Source of the DNA: an uncultured Pelagibacteraceae bacterium
Lineage (GTDB): Bacteria > Pseudomonadota > Alphaproteobacteria > Pelagibacterales > Pelagibacteraceae
Assembly: GCA_902529715.1 (NCBI GenBank)
Contig: CABZXL010000003.1
Span: forward strand, 1 to 64,000
Direction: 5' to 3'
Length of the DNA stretch: 64,000 nucleotides
A program made the translations under genes and the position numbers. The notes beneath the pieces are model-generated. The model was not told the origin of the DNA. It saw only the letters and a program-made list of their open reading frames with translations, and made no database searches. This document shows positions 49,436-59,489 of the stretch, in pieces. Each line of letters starts with the position of its first letter. The stretch's first letter is position 1.

Positions 49436-51255
49436 TGATTAAAGGTAATTTTATAGATAATTTGCCTAAAGTTTATGGAATCTACACAGGTGGATTTTTA
49501 GCTTTCATAATCATTATGGCAATTGGCGAACAGATGGGTATGTCAGCAAAAGCAATAGGAATTGCATTCGTTGCTTTTACTGTGGCCATCTACGCTATAA
49601 TTGGTTATCTATCACGTACAGCACAAGCTGATGCTTATTACGTAGCTGGAAGACAAGTACCAACCGTGTTCAATGGAATGGCGACTGCAGCAGACTGGAT
49701 GTCTGGTGCATCATTCGTTGCAATGGCAGGTGGTATTTACTTCAAAGGTTACGGTTATATGGCACTACTTGTAGGTTGGACTGGTGGATACGTATTAGTT
49801 GCATCTTTATTAGCACCATACCTAAGAAAATTTGGCTGTTACACAGTTCCAGATTTTATAGGTACAAGATACGGTGGTAATTTAAGTAGATTTTTAGCAG
49901 TAGTAGTCTTAACTGTTGCTTCATTTACATATGTAACTGCACAAATTAACGCTACAGGTACTATTGCATCTGTTGCCTTAGATATCCCATTCCAATACGC
50001 GGTTTATGTTGGATTAGTAAGTATATTACTATGTTCAATGTTAGGTGGTATGAGAGGGGTAACTTGGACACAGGTCGCACAATATATCGTACTAATAATA
50101 GCTTACTTGCTTCCAGTATTTTGGATCAGTAACAAAATGGGTGCGGGTTTCTTCCCACACTTTATGTTAGCTGATGAAGTTGCGAGAATTGCTGATCTTG
50201 AAGCCCAATTTGGTTTAGGAACAGTAAAAAACTCTGCAGCTGATTTAGCAACTGTACCAAAAGGTTTAGCAGGTATAACTAAAGCTCACTCAGCGGTTAA
50301 CGCTACACCTTGGGCATTTATTTCATTAGCACTAGCGATGATGATGGGAACAGCTTCATTACCTCACGTGATGATGAGATATTTTACTACTCCAAGTGTA
50401 AAAGCAGCTAGAAAATCAGTAGGTTGGTCTTTATTCTTTATCTTCTTACTTTATTCTTCTGCTCCAATGTTAGCGACACTATCTAAATTGTCATTGATAG
50501 ATCCTAACTTAGCGACTGGAATTATTGGTAAATCGATAAGTGAAGTTCAAGCGATAGATTGGTATCAAAACTGGAACCAAGCAAACTTAATGTTTGTAAG
50601 CGACTTTAACGGAAATGGAACTCTTGAATTAAACGAGTTTTTCATGGGTGGTAAAGCCGTTGTGTTAGCAACTCCAGAAATAGCTGGATTACCATACGTA
50701 ATCTCAGGTCTAGTTGCTGCTGGAGGTATGGCTGCTGCCATGTCGACAGCCGATGGTTTAATTCTAGCAATTGCAAATGCTTTGTCTCATGACTTGTACT
50801 ACAAGATCATTGATCCAAAAGCAGAAACTGCAAAAAGACTAGTTGTTGCAAGGGTATTACTTGTAGTAATTGGTTTTGCTGGAGCAACTATTGCGGCAAT
50901 GGAGATCCAAGGTATCTTAGGTTCAGTAATCTGGGCTTTTGACTTTGCGATGTCTGGATTGTTCTTCCCACTTGTACTTGGTGTATGGTGGAAGAGAGCT
51001 AATAGAGAAGGTGCTATAGCTGGTATGGCTTTAGGTCTTGCTTCTGGTATGGGTTACCTGATTTGGGTACGAAATGGTGGAAGTGGATTCTTAGGTATTA
51101 CACAGTTAACGTTTGGTATCTTTGGTTCAGCGGTCAGCTTAGTATCTATGGTTGTGGTAAGTTTAATTACTTCAGAACCTGATGCTGCTACGCAAAAAAT
51201 GGTTGACGAGGTTCGTGTACCGTCTGGTAAATCGATCCTTGGTAAACAACACTAA
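49435..51255 (+). CDS. Sodium:solute symporter family protein (acetate permease-like, VC_2705 type)
   Basis: YYVAGRQVPTVFNGMATAADWMSGASFVAMAGGIY, TASLPHVMMRYFTTPSVKAARKSVGW, GGMAAAMSTADGLIL. Confidence 0.92.
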   Translation: MIKGNFIDNLPKVYGIYTGGFLAFIIIMAIGEQMGMSAKAIGIAFVAFTVAIYAIIGYLSRTAQADAYYVAGRQVPTVFNGMATAADWMSGASFVAMAGGIYFKGYGYMALLVGWTGGYVLVASLLAPYLRKFGCYTVPDFIGTRYGGNLSRFLAVVVLTVASFTYVTAQINATGTIASVALDIPFQYAVYVGLVSILLCSMLGGMRGVTWTQVAQYIVLIIAYLLPVFWISNKMGAGFFPHFMLADEVARIADLEAQFGLGTVKNSAADLATVPKGLAGITKAHSAVNATPWAFISLALAMMMGTASLPHVMMRYFTTPSVKAARKSVGWSLFFIFLLYSSAPMLATLSKLSLIDPNLATGIIGKSISEVQAIDWYQNWNQANLMFVSDFNGNGTLELNEFFMGGKAVVLATPEIAGLPYVISGLVAAGGMAAAMSTADGLILAIANALSHDLYYKIIDPKAETAKRLVVARVLLVVIGFAGATIAAMEIQGILGSVIWAFDFAMSGLFFPLVLGVWWKRANREGAIAGMALGLASGMGYLIWVRNGGSGFLGITQLTFGIFGSAVSLVSMVVVSLITSEPDAATQKMVDEVRVPSGKSILGKQH

Positions 51256-51265
51256 ATAATCTTTT

Positions 51266-51295
51266 AAAGGGGCGATTAATTTCGCCCCTTTTAAT
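51266..51295 (+). terminator. Rho-independent terminator downstream of the symporter
   Basis: AAAGGGGCGA-TTAATT-TCGCCCCTTT hairpin followed by T-rich sequence. Confidence 0.85.
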
Positions 51296-51325
51296 TTCTC
51301 ATTTTTTCAAATATAAATTTCTAAA

Positions 51326-51682
51326 ATGTCTGCTAACTTTCATCCTTTAGTCTATATAATCGATTATATTCTTGGAATAATCATGTGGACTTTGATTGGA
51401 AGAGTTGCAATGAATATTTTCCAAAAAGAAGACTCTGAATTCTTTTTTATGAAAGTATTTGTTAAATTTACTAATCCATTAATTTATATGTTTAAGCCCA
51501 TAACCCCTTCATTCATAATCCATCCGTTAGTACCTTTATATGTGGCTTGGTTTTTCTTTATGATAAGATTTTATTTAATGCCATGGATTCTAGGTTATTC
51601 CGTAATGGGCATGCTATCTTTTCCTCTAGAAAGTGAAATTTCGAGACAAATTTACCAATTTTTTAATTCAATTAAATTTTAA
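51326..51682 (+). CDS. YggT-like membrane protein
   Basis: 118 aa, FTNPLIYMFKPITPSFIIHPLVPLYVAWFFFMIRFYL. Confidence 0.65.
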   Translation: MSANFHPLVYIIDYILGIIMWTLIGRVAMNIFQKEDSEFFFMKVFVKFTNPLIYMFKPITPSFIIHPLVPLYVAWFFFMIRFYLMPWILGYSVMGMLSFPLESEISRQIYQFFNSIKF

Positions 51683-51710
51683 AAATTGATACTAGTAAAT
51701 CTAGCTATCA

Positions 51711-52370
51711 ATGAAAAAAATACAAATTTCACCATCAATTCTTTCAGCTGATTTCAGCCAGCTGGGAAATGAAATAAAGAGATTAGAAGAAGGTGGGGCT
51801 GATATGATTCATGTTGACGTTATGGATGGTCATTTTGTTCCTAATCTTACAATTGGCCCACCTGTAATTAAAAGGTTACGTAATTTTACTAGGCTACCAT
51901 TTGATGTTCATTTGATGATATCTCCGGTACACAAATATATTGAAGATTATTCAAATGCTGGAGCAGATATAATTACAATACATCCAGAGGCAACAGATAA
52001 TTTAATAGATTCGATTGATCATATTAGAAAGTTAAATAAAAAAGTTGGAGTTTCTTTAAATCCAGACACTAAATTAAATATTATTGATAATGTTTTAGAT
52101 AAAATAGATTTAGTTTTAATCATGAGTGTTTTTCCTGGATTTGGTGGTCAAAAATTTATGCCCGAAGTTATAGAAAAAATTAAAAATTTAAAAAAAACTA
52201 AAGAAGAAAAAAAGTTTAATTTCGATATTGAAGTTGACGGTGGTATTAATTTTGAAAATAGTAAAATAGTAATTGAAGCAGGAGCTAATATTTTAGTTTC
52301 AGGAACAACTATTTTTAAAGAAAATAATGGTAATATAAAAAAGAATATTGATTCTCTGAAATTAGAATAA
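51711..52370 (+). CDS. rpe: Ribulose-phosphate 3-epimerase
   Basis: SPSILSADFSQLGNEI, HVDVMDGHFVPNLTIGPPV, FDVHLMI, VDGGIN. Confidence 0.97.
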   Translation: MKKIQISPSILSADFSQLGNEIKRLEEGGADMIHVDVMDGHFVPNLTIGPPVIKRLRNFTRLPFDVHLMISPVHKYIEDYSNAGADIITIHPEATDNLIDSIDHIRKLNKKVGVSLNPDTKLNIIDNVLDKIDLVLIMSVFPGFGGQKFMPEVIEKIKNLKKTKEEKKFNFDIEVDGGINFENSKIVIEAGANILVSGTTIFKENNGNIKKNIDSLKLE

Positions 52371-52374
52371 GTAA

Positions 52375-54003
52375 ATGATTTTAAAAAATTCTATGAATTT
52401 TATTAGTGAATTTTTTAATTATTCATCAAATCAAATAAGGAAAATTTATCTAAGTTCTAGAATTTATAATAAAAAAATATCTAAAATTGATGATAAGCTT
52501 ATCGAATATAAACCAAGTCCTAATCTTCTAGATTGTTTAATAAAATATGAAAAAAAGAAAAATAATATTGAAAATTTTTATTTAAATTCTGTTTGGTCAA
52601 ACCAAAATATTAAAGAGACTGATTATAAAAAACTTCATAGCTTTTTTTGGTTATTTACAATTGATTTAAAATCTTCAAAAAAAATCACTCAATCAATTAT
52701 TTTAAATTGGATTGAAAAGAATCAAAAATATAATTCTAAAAGTTGGGAAATAGATACTTTATCAAAAAGGATTATAGCTTGGTTATCAAATTCAAAATTA
52801 AGTTATGATGATAGTGACGAGAATTATAAAGAAAATTTTAATAGTAATATAAAAAAGCAGGTTAACCATTTAATTAATGAAATAAATAGATCTAAATTGG
52901 TAAATGATAAGATGATTGGATGTGCTTCAATCATATTGTCAGGTCTTTCTTACAATGATGAAAAATATTTAGATTATGGATTAAATCTTTTGAAAGAAAT
53001 TATTAAATTTTCTTTTGATGCACAATATTTTCCAAAATCTAGAAACTTCAGACAACTTATATTCTATTTAAAATATTTTATTTTAATAAGAGAATGGCTT
53101 AAAGAGTCTCTAAATGAAATTCCAGAATATTTGAATGAAATAATTTTTTTCTTAGGTCAAAATTATAATTTTATATGGCAAAATACTAATCAAAGTTTAT
53201 TATTTAATGGAAACCATATTAACTCAAATATTGATTTTGATAGATATTTAAGTTTTCACAACTATAAATTCAAAAGTGAAAGTAACGAAAGTGGAGGATA
53301 TGGTATTTTAAAAAATAAAAATGTTTTTATTTCAATTGATTTGGGGTCTTCTCCCGAAAAAAAATTTAGTAACGATTATCAATCTGGAGCTTTATCTTTT
53401 GAAATTTTTTATAAAAATTGCAAGTTAATTACTAATTGTGGTTACTTTCAAAATTATAAACATCAGCTTAACTCAATTTCTAAATCAACTGCAACTCATT
53501 CAACAGTCGTTTTGGATAATAGATCTTCCTGTAAAATGAAAAAAGCCTCTGATGGTATTTTTAAAGTAGATGAAGAGCTAAAAATATTAAAAAAATCTAT
53601 AATATCTGAAAAAAATTATTGGAATATATCTGGATCACATGATGGTTATTTAAAAAAATATGGAGTAATTCATGAAAGAAAAATAGAATTTTTTGTTGAA
53701 AAAAATAAATTTATTGGAACAGATAGGTTAATTAAAAAGAAAAGTTTTAAAAGTTCAAATTTTGAAATTAGATTTCATTTTATACCTGGAGTTAAAATAA
53801 CCAAAACCCAAGATGAAAATTCTATTCTCATTGAATTAGAAAATTCTGGATGGAAATTTTTATGTAAAGATCATAAAATTGATGTTGAAACTGGGCTATA
53901 TTTCGGTAAAAAAAACTCTTTTGCTGAAAATCAAAATATATTTATTTCAGGTTTAACTCAAAATGAAGATCAAGAAATAATATGGGAATTAATTAAAATT
54001 TAA
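52375..54003 (+). CDS. Heparinase II/III family protein
   Basis: FWLFTIDLKS... SESNESGGYGILKNKNVFISIDLGSS...HQLNSISKSTATHSTVVLDNRSS typical of heparinase II/III-like C-terminal domain. Confidence 0.85.
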   Translation: MILKNSMNFISEFFNYSSNQIRKIYLSSRIYNKKISKIDDKLIEYKPSPNLLDCLIKYEKKKNNIENFYLNSVWSNQNIKETDYKKLHSFFWLFTIDLKSSKKITQSIILNWIEKNQKYNSKSWEIDTLSKRIIAWLSNSKLSYDDSDENYKENFNSNIKKQVNHLINEINRSKLVNDKMIGCASIILSGLSYNDEKYLDYGLNLLKEIIKFSFDAQYFPKSRNFRQLIFYLKYFILIREWLKESLNEIPEYLNEIIFFLGQNYNFIWQNTNQSLLFNGNHINSNIDFDRYLSFHNYKFKSESNESGGYGILKNKNVFISIDLGSSPEKKFSNDYQSGALSFEIFYKNCKLITNCGYFQNYKHQLNSISKSTATHSTVVLDNRSSCKMKKASDGIFKVDEELKILKKSIISEKNYWNISGSHDGYLKKYGVIHERKIEFFVEKNKFIGTDRLIKKKSFKSSNFEIRFHFIPGVKITKTQDENSILIELENSGWKFLCKDHKIDVETGLYFGKKNSFAENQNIFISGLTQNEDQEIIWELIKI

Positions 54004-55544
54004 TGAAAAAAATAAAAACAGCATTAATTTCTGTTTCTGATAAAAAGAATTTAAAAATACTTTTAAAAAATTTATCTAAACACAAAATTCAAATTGTTAG
54101 TTCTGGAGGAACTTTTAATAAAGTAAAAAAATTAGGTTATAAATGTTTAGAAATATCAAAATATACTGGATTCAAAGAAATACTGGGTGGAAGAGTAAAA
54201 ACTCTTCATCCTAAAATCCATGCGGGAATTTTAAGTATAAGAGGAAATAAAAGTCACACTAAAGATTTAAAGAAAAATAATTTTGAAGAAATAGATCTTG
54301 TAATCGTAAATTTTTATCCTTTTGAAAAAACTTTGAAAAGTACAAAAGTGCACAAAAAAATAATTGAAAATATAGATATTGGTGGACCAACAATGGTTCG
54401 TGCAGCTGCTAAAAATTATAATGATATTACTGTAATCACCAACCCTGAACAATATAAAGATCTAATAGAAGAATTAAATACAAATAAAAGTAAAACTTCT
54501 TTAAAATTTAGACAAAAGATGTCTGAAGTAGCATTTACTGAAACTGCTTATTACGATGGATTAATATCTAATTATTTTAATTCTCAATCTAAAGATTTAT
54601 TTACTAAAAAAAAATTATTTTTTGGTAATTTAATTGAAAAATTAAGATATGGAGAAAATCCCCATCAATCAGCAGCGATTTATTCTTTTAAAGATAAATT
54701 AAATCTTAAGCAGCTTAATGGTAAGAAACTAAGTTATAATAATTATAACGATATTTTTGCTGCACTTCTAATCTCAAGATCTTTGCCAAAAAAGATTGGT
54801 ACGGTTATAATCAAACATGCAAATCCTTGTGGTGTATCAATAAATAAAAATAAATTAGAAAGCTATAAATTAGCACTTGCATGTGACCCAGTAAGTGCTT
54901 TTGGAGGAATAGTTTCATGTAATTTTAAAATTAGAAAAAATTTAGCTTTAGAGCTAAAAAAAATATATTTAGAAGTAGTTATTTGTAATGGAATTGAAAA
55001 TAAAGCACTAAAAATATTACAAAAAAAGAAGAATTTAAGAGTTATTGATTCAAGTAATTTAAATAATACTAATTTAAATAATATATCTTCACAATTCAAT
55101 TCTTTTTTAATACAAACTCCTGATAAAGTTTCTTTATCTAAATCAAACTTTAAAGTAGTTTCCAAAATCAAACCTAGCTCTGAAACTTTTAAAAATTCAA
55201 TATTTGCATTTAATGTTTGTAGATTTGTGAAATCTAATGCAATTGTTATTGCAAATAAAGACTCAACAATTGGAATTGGATCAGGCCAACCTAGCAGATT
55301 GGATAGTTGTGAGTTAGCAATAAAAAAAGTTAAAAAATTTTATAAAGAAAAAGAAAATGAAGAAATTATTGCAGCCTCTGATGCCTTTTTTCCTTTTGTC
55401 GACGGAATTGAAAAGTTAGTCCAATCAGGTGTATCCACTATCATACAACCTTCGGGTTCAATAAAAGATAAAGAAATAATTAAATTTGCAAATAAAACTA
55501 ATACTGTTCTAATTTTCTCAAAAACTAGACACTTTAAACACTAG
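54003..55544 (+). CDS. purH: Bifunctional AICAR formyltransferase/IMP cyclohydrolase
   Basis: ALISVSDKKNL, SSGGTFNKVKKLGY, EILGGRVKTLHPKIHAGIL, KHANPCGVSI, FPFVDGIEKLVQSGVSTIIQPSGSIKD. Confidence 0.97.
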   Translation: MKKIKTALISVSDKKNLKILLKNLSKHKIQIVSSGGTFNKVKKLGYKCLEISKYTGFKEILGGRVKTLHPKIHAGILSIRGNKSHTKDLKKNNFEEIDLVIVNFYPFEKTLKSTKVHKKIIENIDIGGPTMVRAAAKNYNDITVITNPEQYKDLIEELNTNKSKTSLKFRQKMSEVAFTETAYYDGLISNYFNSQSKDLFTKKKLFFGNLIEKLRYGENPHQSAAIYSFKDKLNLKQLNGKKLSYNNYNDIFAALLISRSLPKKIGTVIIKHANPCGVSINKNKLESYKLALACDPVSAFGGIVSCNFKIRKNLALELKKIYLEVVICNGIENKALKILQKKKNLRVIDSSNLNNTNLNNISSQFNSFLIQTPDKVSLSKSNFKVVSKIKPSSETFKNSIFAFNVCRFVKSNAIVIANKDSTIGIGSGQPSRLDSCELAIKKVKKFYKEKENEEIIAASDAFFPFVDGIEKLVQSGVSTIIQPSGSIKDKEIIKFANKTNTVLIFSKTRHFKH

Positions 55545-55878
55545 AAATTTTATCAATTTTTGCTGCTAGAACAAAATCACTTTCATGTAAACCATTTATG
55601 GCATGAGTAAAGATTTTAATTTTGGCATATCCCCATCCAAACAAAATATCTGGATGATGTCCTTCTTTTTCAGCAATTTCTCCAACTTTATTTATAAAAT
55701 TTTGACTTTCTAAAAAATTATTAAATTTAAATTGTTTAATTAAATAATAAGTTTTTTCATCATCTGATTTTACATCCCAGCCATCAACTTTTTTTAAGTA
55801 CTTATGAATTTCACTTAAATCAAAACTTGGAATACCTCCTTCACAGGGAATACATTTCTTATCTGCTAAATCACTCAT
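55534..55878 (-). CDS. Pterin-4a-carbinolamine dehydratase
   Basis: CIPCEGGIPSFDLSEIHKYLKKVDGWDV, EKEGHHPDILFGWGYAKIKIFTHAINGLHESDF. Confidence 0.92.
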   Translation of the reverse strand: MSDLADKKCIPCEGGIPSFDLSEIHKYLKKVDGWDVKSDDEKTYYLIKQFKFNNFLESQNFINKVGEIAEKEGHHPDILFGWGYAKIKIFTHAINGLHESDFVLAAKIDKISSV

Positions 55879-55895
55879 ATTGTTCCTTATTTAAT

Positions 55896-55970
55896 TGGAG
55901 CGGGCAATGGGACTTGAACCCACGACCTTCTCGTTGGCAACGAGACGCTCTACCACTGAGCTATGCCCGC
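55896..55970 (-). tRNA. tRNA-Gly (anticodon GCC), CCA encoded
   Basis: GCGGGCATAGCTCAGTGGTAGAGCGTCTCGTTGCCAACGAGAAGGTCGTGGGTTCAAGTCCCATTGCCCGCTCCA; anticodon loop TTGCCAA. Confidence 0.97.
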
Positions 55971-56049
55971 TTATTAGATGATGATTATAGGTAGCAAGTT
56001 TTAAATTGCAAGTAATTAGAAAGTTTAAAAAATTTCAATTATTTAAAAA

Positions 56050-57642
56050 TCAATAATTAAATTTTTTTGTCCATTTATCCAATATATGTTTTACTTCTGA
56101 AAATTCATCCTTATAATTTTTCCATCTTCCAATTGATTTTTTATATAATGGTTGACTAACCTGTCTATAGCTTGGAGTATCTATAATCCCTCTTTTTTTT
56201 GTTGTTTTATAGTATTCTTTTACGTTGTCTGACCATTCTAATTCAAGAAAACGAAGTAATTCAGTTATAGAATGATCAAAGTTTTGAACAGTTTCCTCAT
56301 ATTTTATTGTATGAATTTTTATTGGGAATTTTTCAAAATATATTAACCACAAATTCATAACTAAATCATAAAGATTTACAGTATCTTTCAGGTTTGTAAA
56401 ATTTAGCATTGCGCTATTTGGACCAAAATGTTGCATAAAACAACTTAAAACAACATCATAAGGATTTCTTAATGCCAATATGAATTTTGAATTTGGAAAA
56501 AAAGAAAAAATTTCAGCAACATGAACAATATTTAAAGGTAATTTATCTATATAAATCTTATCTCTATCAGTTTTAATATATTTATTTCTTTCCTCGAAAT
56601 AAATCTCTCTCATTTTATAAAAAAAACTTTCATTTATATTTTCTAATTTAGAAAAATCATTATTAATATTTCGTTCCAATTCTTTTATAAAATTTTCAAC
56701 CAAAGGTTTTTCTTCCAGTACCTCTACAGAATTATGGCTTCGTAAAATTGAATCTAACAATGTTGTGCCAGATCTTGGAAAACCTATTAAAAAAACTGGG
56801 TCGTTCGATTTTTTTTGGACATTTAAAATATTCCAATTTTTAAATTTTTTATTAGAAAAAAAATCAATTCTTTTTTCAACATATTTAATATAGTAATTTT
56901 TATCAATTTTATTATATACGTTTTTGAAAGAATTATTTGACTCTACAAAATATTTATACGCTTTATCATATTTTCCAATACTATCGTAACTTTGTGCTAA
57001 AATTTCAGATGCAATAGTATTAAGATTAAAATCTTTATTATTTAACTTAATACTTTCTAAAATATTTATTGCTTTTAAATAATTTTTTTTTCTATACTCA
57101 TAAATTCCAGAAAAATATTTTACTAATGTAATTTCTCCTAAGTTTATTTTTGCACTTTTTAGAAAGTCATCCAGCTTATTAAGCTGATTTGATCTATCAT
57201 AAAGTTCAAAAAGATTGATATAAGCTTCTGACATATTTGGAGTTATATCTATTGTTTTTAATAAAAACTTTTCGGCATTATTTAAGTCATTTTTTTCTTT
57301 ATATAAATTTCCTAAATTAAAATAAGCTTTAAAATTTTTTGGATCTTTATCTATTGCTTGAAAATAGTTTTCTAAGGCAGATTTCTCATTTTTTAACCTT
57401 TTAAAAGCTAATCCTAAATTACATAATGCTCCTGAAAAATTTGGATTTAACTCAATCGCTTTTTGGAAAAGTTTAATAGAGCCCTGCGCATTTCCTGAAT
57501 TTAATTCTATATTTCCTAGAATATTATAAACTGCTGGTAAATTAGGGTCTATAGATATTGCATCCTCAAATAATTTTTTAGCTTTAATTAAATTATTACT
57601 TTTGAGTGCTTCAAATGCTAAATCTATTTTTTTTTGAATCAT
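56050..57642 (-). CDS. TPR-repeat protein with C-terminal sulfotransferase domain
   Basis: Repeated TPR motifs (AVYNILGNIELNSGNAQGSIKLFQKAIELNPN...), then PVFLIGFPRSGTTLLDSILRSH and ALRNPYDVVLSCFMQHF. Confidence 0.9.
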   Translation of the reverse strand: MIQKKIDLAFEALKSNNLIKAKKLFEDAISIDPNLPAVYNILGNIELNSGNAQGSIKLFQKAIELNPNFSGALCNLGLAFKRLKNEKSALENYFQAIDKDPKNFKAYFNLGNLYKEKNDLNNAEKFLLKTIDITPNMSEAYINLFELYDRSNQLNKLDDFLKSAKINLGEITLVKYFSGIYEYRKKNYLKAINILESIKLNNKDFNLNTIASEILAQSYDSIGKYDKAYKYFVESNNSFKNVYNKIDKNYYIKYVEKRIDFFSNKKFKNWNILNVQKKSNDPVFLIGFPRSGTTLLDSILRSHNSVEVLEEKPLVENFIKELERNINNDFSKLENINESFFYKMREIYFEERNKYIKTDRDKIYIDKLPLNIVHVAEIFSFFPNSKFILALRNPYDVVLSCFMQHFGPNSAMLNFTNLKDTVNLYDLVMNLWLIYFEKFPIKIHTIKYEETVQNFDHSITELLRFLELEWSDNVKEYYKTTKKRGIIDTPSYRQVSQPLYKKSIGRWKNYKDEFSEVKHILDKWTKKFNY

Positions 57643-57686
57643 GGATATTATATTAAATTATACCAATTTATGTTATATGCATAAGT

Positions 57687-58328
57687 ATGTTAAAAAAAGA
57701 AAACTTGCCAAAAATAATACCAGTTTTTCCTTTAAGCAACTTTATAATTTTTCCAAAAACTAATGTGCCTTTAAATATTTTTGAACCAAGATATATAGAA
57801 ATGGTGGATGATGCCATGAAAGAAGATAAGATAATTGGATTGATTCAACCTAAAAATTCTACTCAATCAATACCTGAACTTTATAATGTCGGTTGTGCCG
57901 GTAAAATAACAAGTTTTAATGAAACAGAAGATGGAAGATATTTAATTGTTTTATCAGGAATTAGTAGATTTAAAATTGTAGAAGAATTAAAAAATCAAAA
58001 ACTTTACCGAAAGTATAAAGTAAATTTTGATGATTTTTCTTCTGATTTAGATGAAAGAAAAGAGGAGATTAAATTTTCAGATTTAAAACTTTTATTTAAT
58101 AATTTAAAATCACTATTTGTTAAAGAAGGTTATAACATTAATTGGAAAGAATTAGAAAAACAAAGCCTAAATCAAACAATAAATACTTTAGCTATGGCAT
58201 CACCATTTTCTCTGGAAGAAAAACAAATTTTACTAGAAACAGTTAATATAAATGAAAGAAAAAAAAAATTAGAACTAATATTATCTACTTATAGTTTTAA
58301 TGATTTTAATAACACTACCATTCAATAA
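57687..58328 (+). CDS. Lon N-terminal (LON substrate-binding) domain protein
   Basis: IIPVFPLSNFIIFPKTNVPLNIFEPRYIEMVDDAM, GCAGKITSFNETEDGRYLIVLSGISRFKI. Confidence 0.9.
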   Translation: MLKKENLPKIIPVFPLSNFIIFPKTNVPLNIFEPRYIEMVDDAMKEDKIIGLIQPKNSTQSIPELYNVGCAGKITSFNETEDGRYLIVLSGISRFKIVEELKNQKLYRKYKVNFDDFSSDLDERKEEIKFSDLKLLFNNLKSLFVKEGYNINWKELEKQSLNQTINTLAMASPFSLEEKQILLETVNINERKKKLELILSTYSFNDFNNTTIQ

Positions 58329-59423
58329 TTAAATTAATCCTTTATCTGCAAAATTCATAGAATATTTTTTAAACAATGTATTATTTTCTAATAAATTAAA
58401 TATTTTATTTGAATAATTATTTTTTATTTTACTGTCAAATTTAAAAAATTCATAAATAAAATTAATACTACTAAAAAATAAATAGTTATAATGCTTTGTT
58501 TTATTTTCGAATTCTTTTAAAACTGATTTATCTAATCTGAGTCCCAGATCTATTTTTTTATCTATTAGTTCAGATAATATTTTTATATCTCTTATAGTCA
58601 TATTAAGTCCTTGTCCTGCCAAGGGATGAACTTTGTGTATATTGTCACCAAAACAAAGTATGTTTTTATTATAATAATTTTTTAAAACTGAACCTTTAAG
58701 ATAAAATTTTTCAATTTTCGAAAATGATTTAAATGAATATATTTTATTATATTTTTTAATTAAATTTAAAATTTCATATTCCTTAAACTTTTTATTTTCC
58801 TCAAAAACTGAAAAAACAATAGAAGTTTGGGTATTGGAAATAGGTAAAAATGCAATTGGACCAAATTTTGTAAATATCTGATGTGCAATTCTATTATCAC
58901 ATTTCTGATGATTGGCTACCACAGTATAAGCTGAACTATTATAATTTTTATATTGTTTTCTAAAAAATAATTCTTTAGAAATTTTATTATTTTCATTAAA
59001 ATTAACTATTAAATCAAATTTATTTTTATTATTAACAATTGAATTATAAAAAGTTGTTTTATTTTTTTTTATAAAATGAATTAATTTTTTTTTTTTAATT
59101 TTTTTTTCAAGAAGGCTAATAAATTTATTATACTTGATTATAGAAAAAATTTTACTATCTACTGGACCGAAATTCAAAATTTCTTTATTATTTTGTGATT
59201 CATTAAATATTTTAATGTTATTTATAAACCAAGCATTATTTTCTATACTTATGCTTTCCTTTTTTAAAAAATCAATATTCTTTTTTGCTATACCTAAGGT
59301 TCTTGTTTCAAATTTTTTTTTATAATTACCTTCATCAAATATTGATATTTTTATATTTTTGTTAGTTAAAATATTTGCTAGTATCAAGCAAGGTAATCCA
59401 TAGCCAATTAAACATATATTCAT
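58329..59423 (-). CDS. UbiH/UbiF-like FAD-dependent monooxygenase, divergent
   Basis: NICLIGYGLPCLILANIL, CFGDNIHKVHPLAGQGLNMTIRDIKIL. Confidence 0.8.
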   Translation of the reverse strand: MNICLIGYGLPCLILANILTNKNIKISIFDEGNYKKKFETRTLGIAKKNIDFLKKESISIENNAWFINNIKIFNESQNNKEILNFGPVDSKIFSIIKYNKFISLLEKKIKKKKLIHFIKKNKTTFYNSIVNNKNKFDLIVNFNENNKISKELFFRKQYKNYNSSAYTVVANHQKCDNRIAHQIFTKFGPIAFLPISNTQTSIVFSVFEENKKFKEYEILNLIKKYNKIYSFKSFSKIEKFYLKGSVLKNYYNKNILCFGDNIHKVHPLAGQGLNMTIRDIKILSELIDKKIDLGLRLDKSVLKEFENKTKHYNYLFFSSINFIYEFFKFDSKIKNNYSNKIFNLLENNTLFKKYSMNFADKGLI

Positions 59424-59489
59424 ATTTAAATTTTAATTTTAACAATAAATATTAAATGATACAAAGTTACAAACTAGATTCTATATAAA

